This document shows, one piece after another, positions 54,836-63,731 of a stretch of 64,000 nucleotides of DNA. Where the stretch lies: contig NZ_JANCTC010000007.1 in NCBI RefSeq assembly GCF_024297145.1, forward strand, positions 124,001 through 188,000, read 5' to 3'. The position numbers were made by a program, and so were the translations under genes. The notes beneath the pieces were generated by a model. It ran no database searches. It was given only the letters and a program-made list of their open reading frames with translations, and was not told where the DNA came from. How positions within the stretch are numbered: position 1 is the first letter of the stretch; each line of letters starts with the position of its first letter. This DNA is from Mesorhizobium sp. LMG 17147 (lineage in GTDB: Bacteria; Pseudomonadota; Alphaproteobacteria; Rhizobiales; Rhizobiaceae).

Positions 54836-55408
54836 ATGGCCGAGGAACACCACACCGAGATCACCGTCGAAGAGATTGCGCACGCCTTCGAGGAGGTGCC
54901 GATGCGCGTCGACCTGTCGGACCACGGTATCGAGGACTGGGTCACGCTTGCCGTGTTCTGGGGCATGGTCGTCTGTGTCTTCCTGCAGTTCTTCACCCGT
55001 TATGCGCTGAACAACAGCTTTGCGTGGACCGAGGAGATCGCCATCAACGCGCTCGTCGTCGTTGTCTTTCTCGGCGCCGCCATGTGCGTGCGCCTTTCGC
55101 GCCATATCCACGTCGACGTGCTTTACCACTATCTGCCGGAGCGCGTCGGCCGCTGGCTGGCTCTCGCCGTCGATATTATCCGCATCGCATTCTTCGCCTA
55201 CGGATCCTGGCTGATGTGGCGCTATGTCACGATCGTGGCGCATGAGCGCATGGTCACCGTCAACCTGCCGCGGCGCTGGTTCTTCTACGCCGTACTGGCC
55301 GGCTTCGTGCTGATGCTTCTGCGCTCGATCCAGGTCTTTATCGGCAATTACCGGCGCGGCTATTCGGTGCTCGAGCGTCCTGGTGCGTTCGAGACGGCGG
55401 GGGTCTGA
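54836..55408 (+). CDS. dctQ: TRAP transporter small permease (DctQ)
   Basis: 190 residues from ATG 54836 (GGGAG 13 bases upstream); ATG 54806 and TTG 54779 are alternatives, but 54779 lies inside the second hairpin. Four membrane helices with the DctQ pattern LQFFTRYALNNSFAWTEEIA and AAMCVRLSRHIHVDVLYHYL. Stop is three bases before dctM. Confidence 0.9.
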   Translation: MAEEHHTEITVEEIAHAFEEVPMRVDLSDHGIEDWVTLAVFWGMVVCVFLQFFTRYALNNSFAWTEEIAINALVVVVFLGAAMCVRLSRHIHVDVLYHYLPERVGRWLALAVDIIRIAFFAYGSWLMWRYVTIVAHERMVTVNLPRRWFFYAVLAGFVLMLLRSIQVFIGNYRRGYSVLERPGAFETAGV

Positions 55409-55411
55409 GCG

Positions 55412-56818
55412 ATGCTGCTTCTGGTCGGGGGCTTTCTTGTCCTGATGCTCATCGGCGTGCCGGTCGCTGTTTCGATGGCGGCCGCCTCGATCCTTTACCT
55501 CGTCATCTACGGCGTTGCGCCCGATATCATCGCAGCCCAGCGCATGATCGCCGGGGTGGAGAGCTTTCCACTGCTCGCCGTGCCCTTCTTCATTCTGGCC
55601 GGCAACCTCATGAACATCGCCGGCGTCACCGGGCGTATTTATTCCTTCGCCCTTGCCCTGGTCGGCTGGATGAAGGGCGGCCTGGCGCAGGTCAACATCA
55701 TCGGATCGGTGATCTTTTCCGGCATGTCGGGTACCGCGCTCGCCGACGCCGCCGGTATCGGCACCATCGAGATCAAGGCGATGAAGGACCACGGCTATCC
55801 GATCGACGCTGCGGTTGGCGTCACCGCCGCTTCCGCCACGCTCGGGCCGATCTTTCCGCCCTCGCTGCCGTTCGTCATCTACGGCATGATGGCCAATGTC
55901 TCGATCGGCGCGCTGTTCATGGCCGGCATCCTGCCCGGCGTGGTCATGACCATGCTGATGATGATTACGGTTGCCATCTTTGCCTACAATCGCGGCTGGG
56001 GGTCCGACACGCCTTTCGAGCTTCGGCGGCTCGCCGAAGCGGCGGGCGAGGTGCTGGTGGTGGCCGCCTTTCCGATTGGCTGTTACGTGCTTGTGCAGCT
56101 TGGCCTGTCGATCAACGTCGCGGTCGGCATCGCGCTGCTGCTGCTGATCGCCGCGGACTGGTATTTCGATTTCTCCGCGGTCATGGCGCTGATGACGCCG
56201 GTTATCCTGATCGGCGGCATGACGATGGGCTGGTTCACGCCGACCGAGGCGGCAATGGCGGCTGTGATCTGGTCGCTTTTCCTCGGGCTGGTGCGCTACC
56301 GCACGATGACGCTGCGCTTGCTTGCCAAGGCCAGCTTTGACACGATCGAGACGACCGCCTCCGTACTGTTCATCGTTACCGCCGCATCGATCTTCGCCTG
56401 GCTGCTTACCGTCAGCCAGGCGGCACAGCTGTTTTCGAACTTCATTTTCGCCCTCACCGAAAACAAGTGGGTCTTCCTGATCCTGGTCAACATCCTGATG
56501 CTGGTGGTCGGCTGCTTCCTCGATACGATCGCCGCGATCACGATTCTGGTGCCGATCCTGCTGCCGGTCGCTGCCGTCTACGGCATCAACCCGGTACATT
56601 TCGGGCTGATTATGACGCTCAATCTGATGATCGGGCTTTTGCACCCGCCGCTCGGCATGGTGCTGTTCGTGCTGTCACGCGTCGCCAAGCTCTCGGTCGA
56701 GCGCACCACCATGGCGATCCTGCCGTGGCTGGTGCCGCTTATCGTGGCGCTGCTTCTGATCACCTTCATACCCGCCATTACGCTTTGGCTGCCGACCGAG
56801 ATGGGCTTGATCCGGTGA
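55412..56818 (+). CDS. dctM: TRAP transporter large permease (DctM)
   Basis: 468 residues, about twelve membrane helices. DctM motifs: LAVPFFILAGNLMNIAGVTG, GGLAQVNIIGSVIFSGMSGT, LGPIFPPSLPFVIYGMMANV, FTPTEAAMAAVIWSLFLG and LIGLLHPPLG-type motif MIGLLHPPLGMVLFVLSRVA. Forms the transport channel with DctQ. The stop overlaps the dehydrogenase start (GTGA). Confidence 0.95.
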   Translation: MLLLVGGFLVLMLIGVPVAVSMAAASILYLVIYGVAPDIIAAQRMIAGVESFPLLAVPFFILAGNLMNIAGVTGRIYSFALALVGWMKGGLAQVNIIGSVIFSGMSGTALADAAGIGTIEIKAMKDHGYPIDAAVGVTAASATLGPIFPPSLPFVIYGMMANVSIGALFMAGILPGVVMTMLMMITVAIFAYNRGWGSDTPFELRRLAEAAGEVLVVAAFPIGCYVLVQLGLSINVAVGIALLLLIAADWYFDFSAVMALMTPVILIGGMTMGWFTPTEAAMAAVIWSLFLGLVRYRTMTLRLLAKASFDTIETTASVLFIVTAASIFAWLLTVSQAAQLFSNFIFALTENKWVFLILVNILMLVVGCFLDTIAAITILVPILLPVAAVYGINPVHFGLIMTLNLMIGLLHPPLGMVLFVLSRVAKLSVERTTMAILPWLVPLIVALLLITFIPAITLWLPTEMGLIR

Positions 56819-57864
56819 GTGGCCAGGTGATCGCCGCGACACTGTTCGGCCCGCAGGACCTCCGCGTCGTGGAGCATCCGCTCGAACCGCTGGCGCCAGG
56901 CATGGTGCGTGTGCGCTTCGGGGCCGGGGGCATCTGCGGCTCCGACCTGCATTATTTCCGCCATGCCCGCACCGGCGACTTCGTTGTGACCTCGCCGCTT
57001 GTCCTCGGCCATGAAATCTCCGGCGAAATCGTCGAGATCAACGGCGCGGCACCCGGCCTGGGCGTCGGCGACCACGTCGCGGTCAATCCGTCACGCTGGT
57101 GCGGGCATTGCGCGCGATGCCTGGAAGGCCGCGCCAATCTCTGCGAAAACATCTACTTCATGGGCTCGGCGTCGAAGACGCCGCATATGCAGGGCGGCTT
57201 CGCCAGTCTGTTCGACGTCACGCCCGCGCAATGTTTCAAGGTTCCGTCTGATGTGGCCTACCAGGCGGCCGCACTTGCCGAACCGCTGGCGGTCAGCCTG
57301 CACGCCGTTGCGCGGGCCGGCGACATCAGGGGCCGCAACGTCGTCCTGTTCGGTGCCGGTCCCATTGGCCTCTTGACCATGCTCGCGGCCAGGCTTGCCG
57401 GCTGCACTGAACTGACCGTCGTCGATATCGCCGCCGCGCCGCTCGCCTTCGCCCGCAGGTTGGGCGCCGACAGGACGATCGACCTTGCCAGCGGGGACGC
57501 CGAGATCCAGTCGCTCGCGGCCGGCGGTTCGCTTGATGTGGCGTTCGAGATTTCAGGCACTGCCGCAGGCCTTGCCGCGGCAATCGCCAGCGTCCGGCGC
57601 GGCGGCACGGTGGTCCAGGTCGGCAATCTTCCCGGTGGCCAGATCCCGCTGCCCGCCAATGCGGTGATGGCCAAAGAGATCGACCTCAAAGGCACCTTCC
57701 GCTTCGGCAGCGAGTTCGCTCGCGCAGTCGACCTCATTGTGTCGCGGGAGGTGGACGTCCTGAAGCTGGTGACGGCGGAGCGCACGCTTTCCTCCGCCCC
57801 CGATGCCTTCCGACTTGGCGCCGACCGCGCTCAAAGTGTCAAGGTCGTGCTGACCGCGGACTGA
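56815..57864 (+). CDS. L-idonate 5-dehydrogenase-like zinc alcohol dehydrogenase
   Basis: 349 residues from GTG 56815, overlapping dctM; GTG 56827 also possible. Medium-chain ADH: catalytic zinc GICGSDLHYFRHARTGDFVV and GHEISGEIVE, structural zinc cysteines CGHCARCLEGRANLC, NAD motif GAGPIGLL. The HYFRHARTGDF segment is characteristic of the L-idonate/sorbitol dehydrogenase group. It oxidises the imported polyol or sugar acid. Last gene of the FadR-TRAP operon. Confidence 0.88.
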   Translation: MSGQVIAATLFGPQDLRVVEHPLEPLAPGMVRVRFGAGGICGSDLHYFRHARTGDFVVTSPLVLGHEISGEIVEINGAAPGLGVGDHVAVNPSRWCGHCARCLEGRANLCENIYFMGSASKTPHMQGGFASLFDVTPAQCFKVPSDVAYQAAALAEPLAVSLHAVARAGDIRGRNVVLFGAGPIGLLTMLAARLAGCTELTVVDIAAAPLAFARRLGADRTIDLASGDAEIQSLAAGGSLDVAFEISGTAAGLAAAIASVRRGGTVVQVGNLPGGQIPLPANAVMAKEIDLKGTFRFGSEFARAVDLIVSREVDVLKLVTAERTLSSAPDAFRLGADRAQSVKVVLTAD

Positions 57865-57990
57865 TTGAGGATCGCAACGTCCCTGTTTTTTACGAGCCCA
57901 TTGGCGCTTCACCGTGCAGGTACAAACAGAGGATGTGCGACGGACCGTGCCGGCTTCCCAGCATCAGGATAGAGCATACGCGTGTAACCA

Positions 57991-59733
57991 TCATAAGCCG
58001 ATGCCGCGCTTCTTTCCCAGGCTCCAATCCACGCCCCCCCTATCTGAACACACGACCCCGGTAACTTGATTGCCCAATCGCTTTTCGAGCGACGGCGACC
58101 AGGGCACCAGCTTGAATTCGAGTCCATTATCGATCATTGCGAGCCGGCCTGAAGCCAGCAAGAAACGCCGCCGGTAAATCCCAGCCACATGATTGCCGTT
58201 GGCAGCCTTCGTGAATGACAGGCCCGTCTCGGCGGCGATGCGGGCACCAAGCGATTCCACCTCATGATCGTGTAGTGTATCGATCAGATTGCGGGCAAGA
58301 ATGACGCGCTGTCCCTCGCGCCTGGCCAGATCGCGGCTGACAAGGTGATCTACCCGATCTTGCAGTGCCTGTCTTACGTCCTTGCCAAAGCCGCCGTCAC
58401 CGAATTCGGCGGGCTCGCGTGCAACGAGTTGGCGATCGAGCCAAGTCGCGCCGGAAGCATGGACCTGCTGTTCGATTGAGAGGTCGGAGCGGACGGCGAG
58501 CGTGACCCGGCCACCGCCATTTGCACTCGCATGGCGACACAACTCCACGACCGAGCCCGGGTCGGAATCTCCTGCCGCATCAGGATCATGGAAGCGAATG
58601 TGGTGCGTGCGTCCATCGATGCCATCGACGATGGCATAGGCCGCGCCGCGCCGTTCGTCATCAAGGCCGCGTTCGAGCAGTCGGCCGATCACGGGCGCAT
58701 CAATTTTTTCGGCGGCCAGCACGTAGTCGACTGTCCCCTTTTCTAGCCCATGCACGGTGAGACTGCGGTGCATGCGCTTGATGATGTCGCCGCGTTCACC
58801 GAGGGCGCGCAAAGTGGCCTCGGCCTCTTCGACCACCATCCATTGGCCGGGACGGATCTCGTTCGCGAGACCCAGGCACTCCAGTTGCCGCAGCCGGCCG
58901 ACTTTGAGCCCAAGGAACTGGTCGGGATGGCGATCAGGGTGTGGCGCGAGATCAATGATACCATGACGGTCGGCGTCACGAACAAGCTGGCGATCGAGCT
59001 GCGTCCAGCGCTCATTGTCGACTTGGTGCTCGATGGCCTGGCGGATGTCGAGGTCGGTGCGGAGCCCAAGCGTCTGGGTGAGAATGTCGCTCGCCCGATC
59101 GCGCATGCCTTGGCGGATGTAGTCGCGCGAGATGACAAGACTCTCGCCATCGTCGGCAACGCCGCGAACGAGGATATGAACGTGCGGATGTTTGGTGTTC
59201 CAGTGATCGACGGCTATCCAGTCGAGCCTCGTGCCGAGGTCGCGCTCGATGTCGACCATCAGGTCACGAGTGAAGTTCTTGAGGTCGCCGAGCTCCATTG
59301 CGTCGTCCGGTGAAACGATGAAACGGAAGTGATGCCGATCGTCCTTGCAGCGATCGCAGAAGGCGTCATGATCTGCCTCTTTGGTCTCAGGGCCGAACAT
59401 CCTGGCCTTCTCACCATCACGTGTAACACCTTCGCGGCGAAGATATTTGAGATGGGTGGCGAGTGGCGCAGACCCTCTGAACTGCCGCACCACACGGGTC
59501 TTGACGACGGCGCCGCGTGAGCGGTCAGAGATGAGGCGACTGGCGCGGATGCTCGCTGACCTGCCGCGGCCAAACGTTGAAGCTCGCGGGGAGGTGATCC
59601 GACCCTCGCGCGTAAGGTGACCGCCGGCGCGCTGTGTGGCCGCAAGAGCCTGGAAGATGAAGGGTCGTGCGCGCTGGCCGGCGCGGGAGCGGATACGACC
59701 GGGGCGGACGCGAAAGGTATCGTCACGCTTCAT
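57991..59733 (-). CDS. rlxS: Conjugative relaxase, DUF3363 type (RlxS-like)
   Basis: 580 residues from ATG 59733; no clear ribosome-binding site. Basic N-terminus; the relaxase His cluster is HPHVHILVRG at about 185, preceded by the tyrosine-containing ATHLKYLRREGVTRDG and by HHFRFIVSPDDA. The C-terminal half is of the DUF3363 type. Such relaxases nick oriT in rhizobial ICEs, as RlxS does in ICEMlSymR7A. It is the last gene of the leftward conjugation cluster, and an inverted repeat lies just upstream. Confidence 0.88.
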   Translation of the reverse strand: MKRDDTFRVRPGRIRSRAGQRARPFIFQALAATQRAGGHLTREGRITSPRASTFGRGRSASIRASRLISDRSRGAVVKTRVVRQFRGSAPLATHLKYLRREGVTRDGEKARMFGPETKEADHDAFCDRCKDDRHHFRFIVSPDDAMELGDLKNFTRDLMVDIERDLGTRLDWIAVDHWNTKHPHVHILVRGVADDGESLVISRDYIRQGMRDRASDILTQTLGLRTDLDIRQAIEHQVDNERWTQLDRQLVRDADRHGIIDLAPHPDRHPDQFLGLKVGRLRQLECLGLANEIRPGQWMVVEEAEATLRALGERGDIIKRMHRSLTVHGLEKGTVDYVLAAEKIDAPVIGRLLERGLDDERRGAAYAIVDGIDGRTHHIRFHDPDAAGDSDPGSVVELCRHASANGGGRVTLAVRSDLSIEQQVHASGATWLDRQLVAREPAEFGDGGFGKDVRQALQDRVDHLVSRDLARREGQRVILARNLIDTLHDHEVESLGARIAAETGLSFTKAANGNHVAGIYRRRFLLASGRLAMIDNGLEFKLVPWSPSLEKRLGNQVTGVVCSDRGGVDWSLGKKRGIGL

Positions 59734-59740
59734 GCTAGGC

Positions 59741-59876
59741 GGCCACGAGGTGCGGTTTCCATTGAAAGACTGAAAAAATGGGGATAGCGCACATCGCTGA
59801 TTGTGGCAGCACATCGCGAAATGAGTCGAAAATTGTAAGGAAAACAATCGGCCGAACCGAGCCGCACCTCGCGGCC
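59741..59876. other. Candidate oriT region
   Basis: GGCCACGAGGTGCGG at 59741-59755 and its inverted counterpart CCGCACCTCGCGGCC at 59862-59876 match at 14 of 15 bases, 106 bp apart. Between them are direct repeats GCACATCGC at 59789-59797 and 59809-59817 (20-bp spacing) and a small inverted repeat ATTGT/ACAAT at 59832-59848. The stretch is AT-richer than its flanks and directly precedes the relaxase gene, where oriT often lies. Confidence 0.5.
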
Positions 59877-59977
59877 CTTTATCCTGCCACTCTCTCTGTC
59901 CTCATCTGCGGCCAACCCTTCCGCCGCAATTTCCGCGACGGAACAGGCCGGAATGGAATTGAGGAGGAACGTGGCGA

Positions 59978-60763
59978 TCATCGCGATATGGCTAAAGAGG
60001 GCTGAGCGAATAGGCCGGAAACAGCGTGGTTGGATTGGAAATCGGTTTCACTCCGCCGTGGCTCGATCGCGGTCAGGTCCGCAACAGGGTGGCCCATTGG
60101 CGACTGCATCGCTGACGAATGAATCGCCGCAAAGATCGTCTCGGCATAACCATTGCCATCCGATACAGCGGCGTTCCGAATGTCATGGGGATGCGCAAAG
60201 ATCGTTGCACGGAGTGAGCTGGCTCTGCCCCTTCTTTGCCGCGGGCGCCGCGGACTGAGAACTGCACCATCGAGCAGCGGCGCGAGTTTCCTAACGTAGT
60301 CGACCGTCTCGCGTGGGAGCGGACGGCCGGTCGAGAGATGTTCCGTGTACCGACCAGGACCGGCATTGTAAGCGGCAAGAAAGCCGCTGCGCCCGAAGCT
60401 GTCGAGCATTTCGCGAAGATATGCTGCACCTGCAAGAATGTTGTCACGCGGTCGATAGGGATCGTCACCGAGACGGTATTTGATGCGCAGTTCTTCCCAC
60501 GTCGCCGGCATGATCTGCATCAAGCCCATTGCGCCCTTGCTTGAAAGCGCACGAACATCGCCGACGCTCTCAACATGCATGACGCCGCGCAGCAACCGCT
60601 CTGGAATCGCGAAGCGCTTTGACGCTTCCCGGATATGCCGCGACCACGGGCCAGCCGACAAGATCGTCGACTCGGAGTGCGCCGGCCGTTCACCGGAGGA
60701 AGCCGCTGCACCAGTTTCGGGCGCCACGAAGCCGAGCATGACACATGCGGCAAACGTCGTCAT
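59978..60763 (-). CDS. Lytic transglycosylase, conjugation-type (TrbN/VirB1-like)
   Basis: 261 residues from ATG 60763, chosen because a signal peptide follows (MTTFAACVMLGFVAPETGAA); the frame is open to 61195. The SLT domain has catalytic Glu in MHVESVGDVRALSSKGAMGL, then MQIMPATWEEL and AGAAYLREMLDSFG, LAAYNAGPGRY. It would open peptidoglycan for the transfer channel. Between DUF736 and the relaxase, as in related ICEs. Confidence 0.87.
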   Translation of the reverse strand: MTTFAACVMLGFVAPETGAAASSGERPAHSESTILSAGPWSRHIREASKRFAIPERLLRGVMHVESVGDVRALSSKGAMGLMQIMPATWEELRIKYRLGDDPYRPRDNILAGAAYLREMLDSFGRSGFLAAYNAGPGRYTEHLSTGRPLPRETVDYVRKLAPLLDGAVLSPRRPRQRRGRASSLRATIFAHPHDIRNAAVSDGNGYAETIFAAIHSSAMQSPMGHPVADLTAIEPRRSETDFQSNHAVSGLFAQPSLAISR

Positions 60764-61025
60764 GCCTCTGTGGACTGCATCCCGCAGACCGCAGAACCGA
60801 TGCACCGCCGGCCTGCGACGGTGTTCGCTTCCGTTAAGGGCAGGGGCTCGCCGATCGAACCGGCTTTGCCAAAACTGTGATGAGATCGGTGTCCGGAGCC
60901 ACAGGCAAGTGTCCGGCCCCCTCTGGGCTGCGTCGCGGGCGATCGGGTCGAAGGGTTTGACCGGCACGCAATGGATCAAAAGGGTTGGCGAGAAAGATTC
61001 GTCGAAGGGCTCCAGAAGCATCTGT

Positions 61026-61352
61026 TCAGCCTCGCCCGTCGCGCTTCGAGGATCGGTTCCAGTGCAGGCTCCAGACGCTGTTCTCTGCATCGAACCGGAA
61101 CAGCTTGGCGCGGATCGGCTGCGTAAAGGACGGGTCGTCAATTGAGACGGAGCGGTAATCCCCCGCCTTGTCTCCGGCGCGGTCCCAAGCCGCACCGACC
61201 GCCATCCCTTCGCAATAGATCAGATAGTCGGGCGCGTTTTCGGTTTTTGATTTCTCGGCAGGCAGAATGGCAATCTTCGCCTCGATTGTTAGCGTGGAAA
61301 GATTGCCGAAGAAGCCGTCATCATTGCGCGTGAAGGTTCCGATCTGGGTCAT
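61026..61352 (-). CDS. DUF736 family protein
   Basis: 108 residues. MTQIGTFTRNDDGFFGNLST is the DUF736 signature, followed by DYLIYCEGMAVGAAWDRAG and a YRSVSIDDPSFTQPIRAKLF motif. AAGGAG precedes the ATG. DUF736 genes are near-constant companions of traF and relaxase genes in alphaproteobacterial ICEs and plasmids; function unknown. Confidence 0.93.
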   Translation of the reverse strand: MTQIGTFTRNDDGFFGNLSTLTIEAKIAILPAEKSKTENAPDYLIYCEGMAVGAAWDRAGDKAGDYRSVSIDDPSFTQPIRAKLFRFDAENSVWSLHWNRSSKRDGRG

Positions 61353-61397
61353 TGCAGTGCTCCTTTCATGAGTGTTAGTGCGCGTTCAGCCGAGCCG

Positions 61398-61958
61398 TCA
61401 CGGCTCGCTAGAAAGGGGATCGTTGGTGACCTCCAGCACCGGAGTGGTGGGCTCCGTGGTCCAGACGGGAACCGCGCGGCCAACGATTGATGAGAGCGGG
61501 AGCGGGCCGAAATAGCGGCTGTCAAAACTGTCGGCCGCACCCGGGTTCATAAGGAAGACGTCCGCCTCGGCAATGTCGCGGCAGCCCTGCCAGATGGGCA
61601 GGGGTCGACCGCGACTGTCACGCTCGCGCGCATGTCCATACGTCTTGCCGTTGACGATGATCGTTGTGCCTTGGCGACAGACGGTTGCGCCCCCCAGTGC
61701 TAAAATACGCTTCAGGAGCGGCACATTTTTCGGCAGATACCCGCGTCTTGCCATGAAGGCCGCCAATGGCTCGGGCGGCATGATGACGGCGATATCGGCA
61801 ATACCGATTTTGTCGGCCGGCTGGACGCGATAGACCCCGACGGGGATGCTCGCCGATGCGTTCCAGATGGACAGCGGCGGAGGGCTAATCCATGCCGGCG
61901 CCGCCGCGAGCACTGCGCCGCCAATCATCGTGGCGATGATCTTTGTGCGCTTGCTCAT
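61398..61958 (-). CDS. traF: TraF-type S26 signal peptidase
   Basis: 186 residues from ATG 61958, overlapping the upstream stop (ATGA). One N-terminal membrane helix, then catalytic Ser in ASIPVGVYRVQ and Lys in VPLLKRILALGG, and NPGAADSFDSRYFGPLPLSS. TraF proteins mature conjugative pilin and act in mating-pair formation. Order relative to DUF736 and relaxase is typical of mesorhizobial ICEs. Confidence 0.93.
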   Translation of the reverse strand: MSKRTKIIATMIGGAVLAAAPAWISPPPLSIWNASASIPVGVYRVQPADKIGIADIAVIMPPEPLAAFMARRGYLPKNVPLLKRILALGGATVCRQGTTIIVNGKTYGHARERDSRGRPLPIWQGCRDIAEADVFLMNPGAADSFDSRYFGPLPLSSIVGRAVPVWTTEPTTPVLEVTNDPLSSEP

Positions 61959-62488
61959 GACTCGATCCCGGGGCGCAGCAGGCAAGTTTTATGACGCTGG
62001 GCCGTGTATCGGCTCGGCTGCTCGCGTGGGGCTATCCGGCTGTGGACATGGCGCCGATTACGCGGCGACATGAACGTCAGGGTTTGCTGCTGTTTCGCCG
62101 CTACCACGCGCCGCAGTTGCAATCTCCTGGCTTGCGCGTGGATGGTTTGCGACGCAGCCCAGACCAGGATGGCAGCGTTCCAAATCGCTGCTATGCCGTG
62201 CACACTTGCCGCCTCAACGCAGGTCGATTCTTCGCCCGCATGAGAATGGATCGGTCTCAGGTGGCGGGATTTCACCAACAAGACGAGTTGCCACGCCACA
62301 ACGTCCTGCGTGCCGGGTGGAGGGAAGCCGGATGAGGGGACATGAGGCAGGGCAAATTGCTGCTGAACGGTCTCGCGATACTGCATTTCGGTGCGCCACA
62401 GATCAGGAGCTGCGGTCGCGCCTGCCGACATAGGCGGGCGCGCGGGCTGCATGGGGTTTTGCCGGCGGAACATAGGTCGCGTTGGCAT
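61955..62488 (-). pseudogene. ORF with a DUF2840-like C-terminus, probably decayed
   Basis: Only the last 35 residues look conserved: RHVHSRI and YTAQRHKTCLLR match the end of DUF2840 proteins, which normally lie directly before traF and overlap it as here (ATGA). The upstream part resembles no DUF2840 sequence, overlaps the excisionase gene by 86 bases, and has poor composition. Likely a remnant after a rearrangement; it could also be a novel fusion. Confidence 0.4.
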
Positions 62489-62693
62489 CGCTGGTGGAGG
62501 TGCGTGCGCCCAGATCTATCCAAGCGTGCAGGTCGTTGATGTCGTAGAGAACGCGCCCGCCGACCTTTCGGTATTTTGGGCCGGTGCCGTAGGTCCGGTG
62601 CTTTTCGAGTGTGCGGGCGCAGAGCCCGACGATGTTTGCTGCCTCCTTCGTGCGCAAATACTTTTGGGGCGCGTCCGCGGGACCCTTCGACAT
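62403..62693 (-). CDS. rdfS: Excisionase-like HTH protein (RdfS-like)
   Basis: 96 residues from ATG 62693 (GGAG upstream). A winged HTH of the MerR/excisionase class: KYLRTKEAANIVGLCARTLE, KHRTYGTGPKYRKVGGRVLY, DINDLHAWIDLGARTSTSD. This matches the recombination directionality factor RdfS type of mesorhizobial ICEs, which drives excision. It follows the FseA-like gene, which activates rdfS in ICEMlSymR7A. Identity as RdfS rests on context and motif class. Confidence 0.7.
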   Translation of the reverse strand: MSKGPADAPQKYLRTKEAANIVGLCARTLEKHRTYGTGPKYRKVGGRVLYDINDLHAWIDLGARTSTSDANATYVPPAKPHAARAPAYVGRRDRSS

Positions 62694-62807
62694 CGCTCGA
62701 TCTCCATTCGGTTCTGCTGTCGTCCTGGCCTGCCGGGACGCGCGAAGTGGACCATGATCGAAATGAGGAAAGGCGAGGGAGGGCAAAGATTGGGGGGTGC
62801 GTTTTTG

Positions 62808-63603
62808 CTACCCCGAAGAAGGACTTCGGCGGCCGGACTTTTCGCTGCGGTTGTGGGGGTAGAAGAGAAGATCGCGATAGCCGCCGGCGACTAAAAAAGC
62901 TGCACGGCGTAAGATAGCTCGGACCTTGTGGCGGAGATGATGATCACGCCAATCTCGCGGCACAATCGGCTCTTGCGAGAACAGCACCTCCGCGAGCTGA
63001 CGATAGGTTGCACCCGTGCGGTGACCATCATGTGCGCGTAAATTGAGGATATGCCTGGTCTTGGTCTGTTGCGGCAGTGCGCCGTAGGATGGACCGGCTG
63101 CCCGGCCGTTCAGTGCGCGCCAGAACCGGCGCGCTGCATCGAGCCGCGTCTCGAATGCAGCGTCGAGCGGCAGAAGGATAGCGTTGAATTCACCGGCGCG
63201 GTCGTTAGCGACGAGATGACTTTTCCCAATTAAGGTAGACCAAATAATGTGAAGGCCTTCGTCCTGCGGCCAAACGCTGGCTCCGCCTAGGCTGGAAGGT
63301 CGAACTGTCTGATCGGATGCAGATACCCGCATGGCCCGGAGCACGCGCGGCGAGGCCTGTTCCGTCCAGATGATATTGTCAGCTTTCGGAACTCCGGCAG
63401 CGGCAGTTTTGAAATCGCGCGCCCCAACGGGCGGCGAGATCGGGCTGACCGGCAGGTTCTCCAGAACCAGCGGGTTGCGATGCAAGCTGGCTGCACTCTG
63501 CCACGAATTCGTCATTCCGGATCAGATACTCGGCAGCGAACTCCGTGGCCTGGTAGCTGCACATATGTGCATACGCCGCCGGATCGGTCCAATCGCCTTG
63601 CAC
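62808..63603 (-). CDS. fseA: FseA-like activator (DUF6499 + DUF2285), split by a +1 frameshift
   Basis: The first ORF starts at GTG 63603 (AGGAACA upstream) and encodes a DUF6499 domain (GDWTDPAAYAHMCSYQATEF ... LAARWGARF), stopping at 63379. The second ORF, in the +1 frame, encodes a DUF2285 domain (DFKTAAAGVPKADNIIWTEQ ... YRQLAEVLFSQEP ... VRAILRRAAFLVAGGYRDLL) to 62808. At TTTC (63414-63411) a Phe-tRNA could slip from UUU to UUC, giving a fused protein of about 264 residues. FseA of ICEMlSymR7A is made by programmed +1 frameshifting from the same pair of domains. Confidence 0.78.
63558..63571. promoter_or_regulatory. 14-bp palindrome TGCACATATGTGCA
   Basis: Perfect palindrome inside the DUF6499 coding part of the FseA-like gene (codons for YAHMCSY). 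It resembles a shortened tra-box-like dyad. It may be coincidental, as it is constrained by coding. Confidence 0.25.
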
Positions 63604-63731
63604 TGTTCCTGTCCTCGCCGCGTACCCGGATGTGAGGCGTCGGCATCAACATTCAGGGGGATAAGGAAGTTGGATAGTTGGAGAGTCGGCAAAACATTAT
63701 GCCGATTCAGCCAAGTGGAGCGCCGGTCGCG

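Noticed and set aside
54713-56644. 643-codon reverse-strand frame opposite dctQ/dctM
   Set aside because: Extremely His/Asp/Arg-rich low-complexity translation, typical of the antisense of membrane-protein genes; DctQ and DctM on the other strand are certain.
57865-57990. tRNA or att site at the junction of catabolic and conjugation genes
   Set aside because: No cloverleaf or repeated core was found by eye; only a short T-run near 57885 is present.
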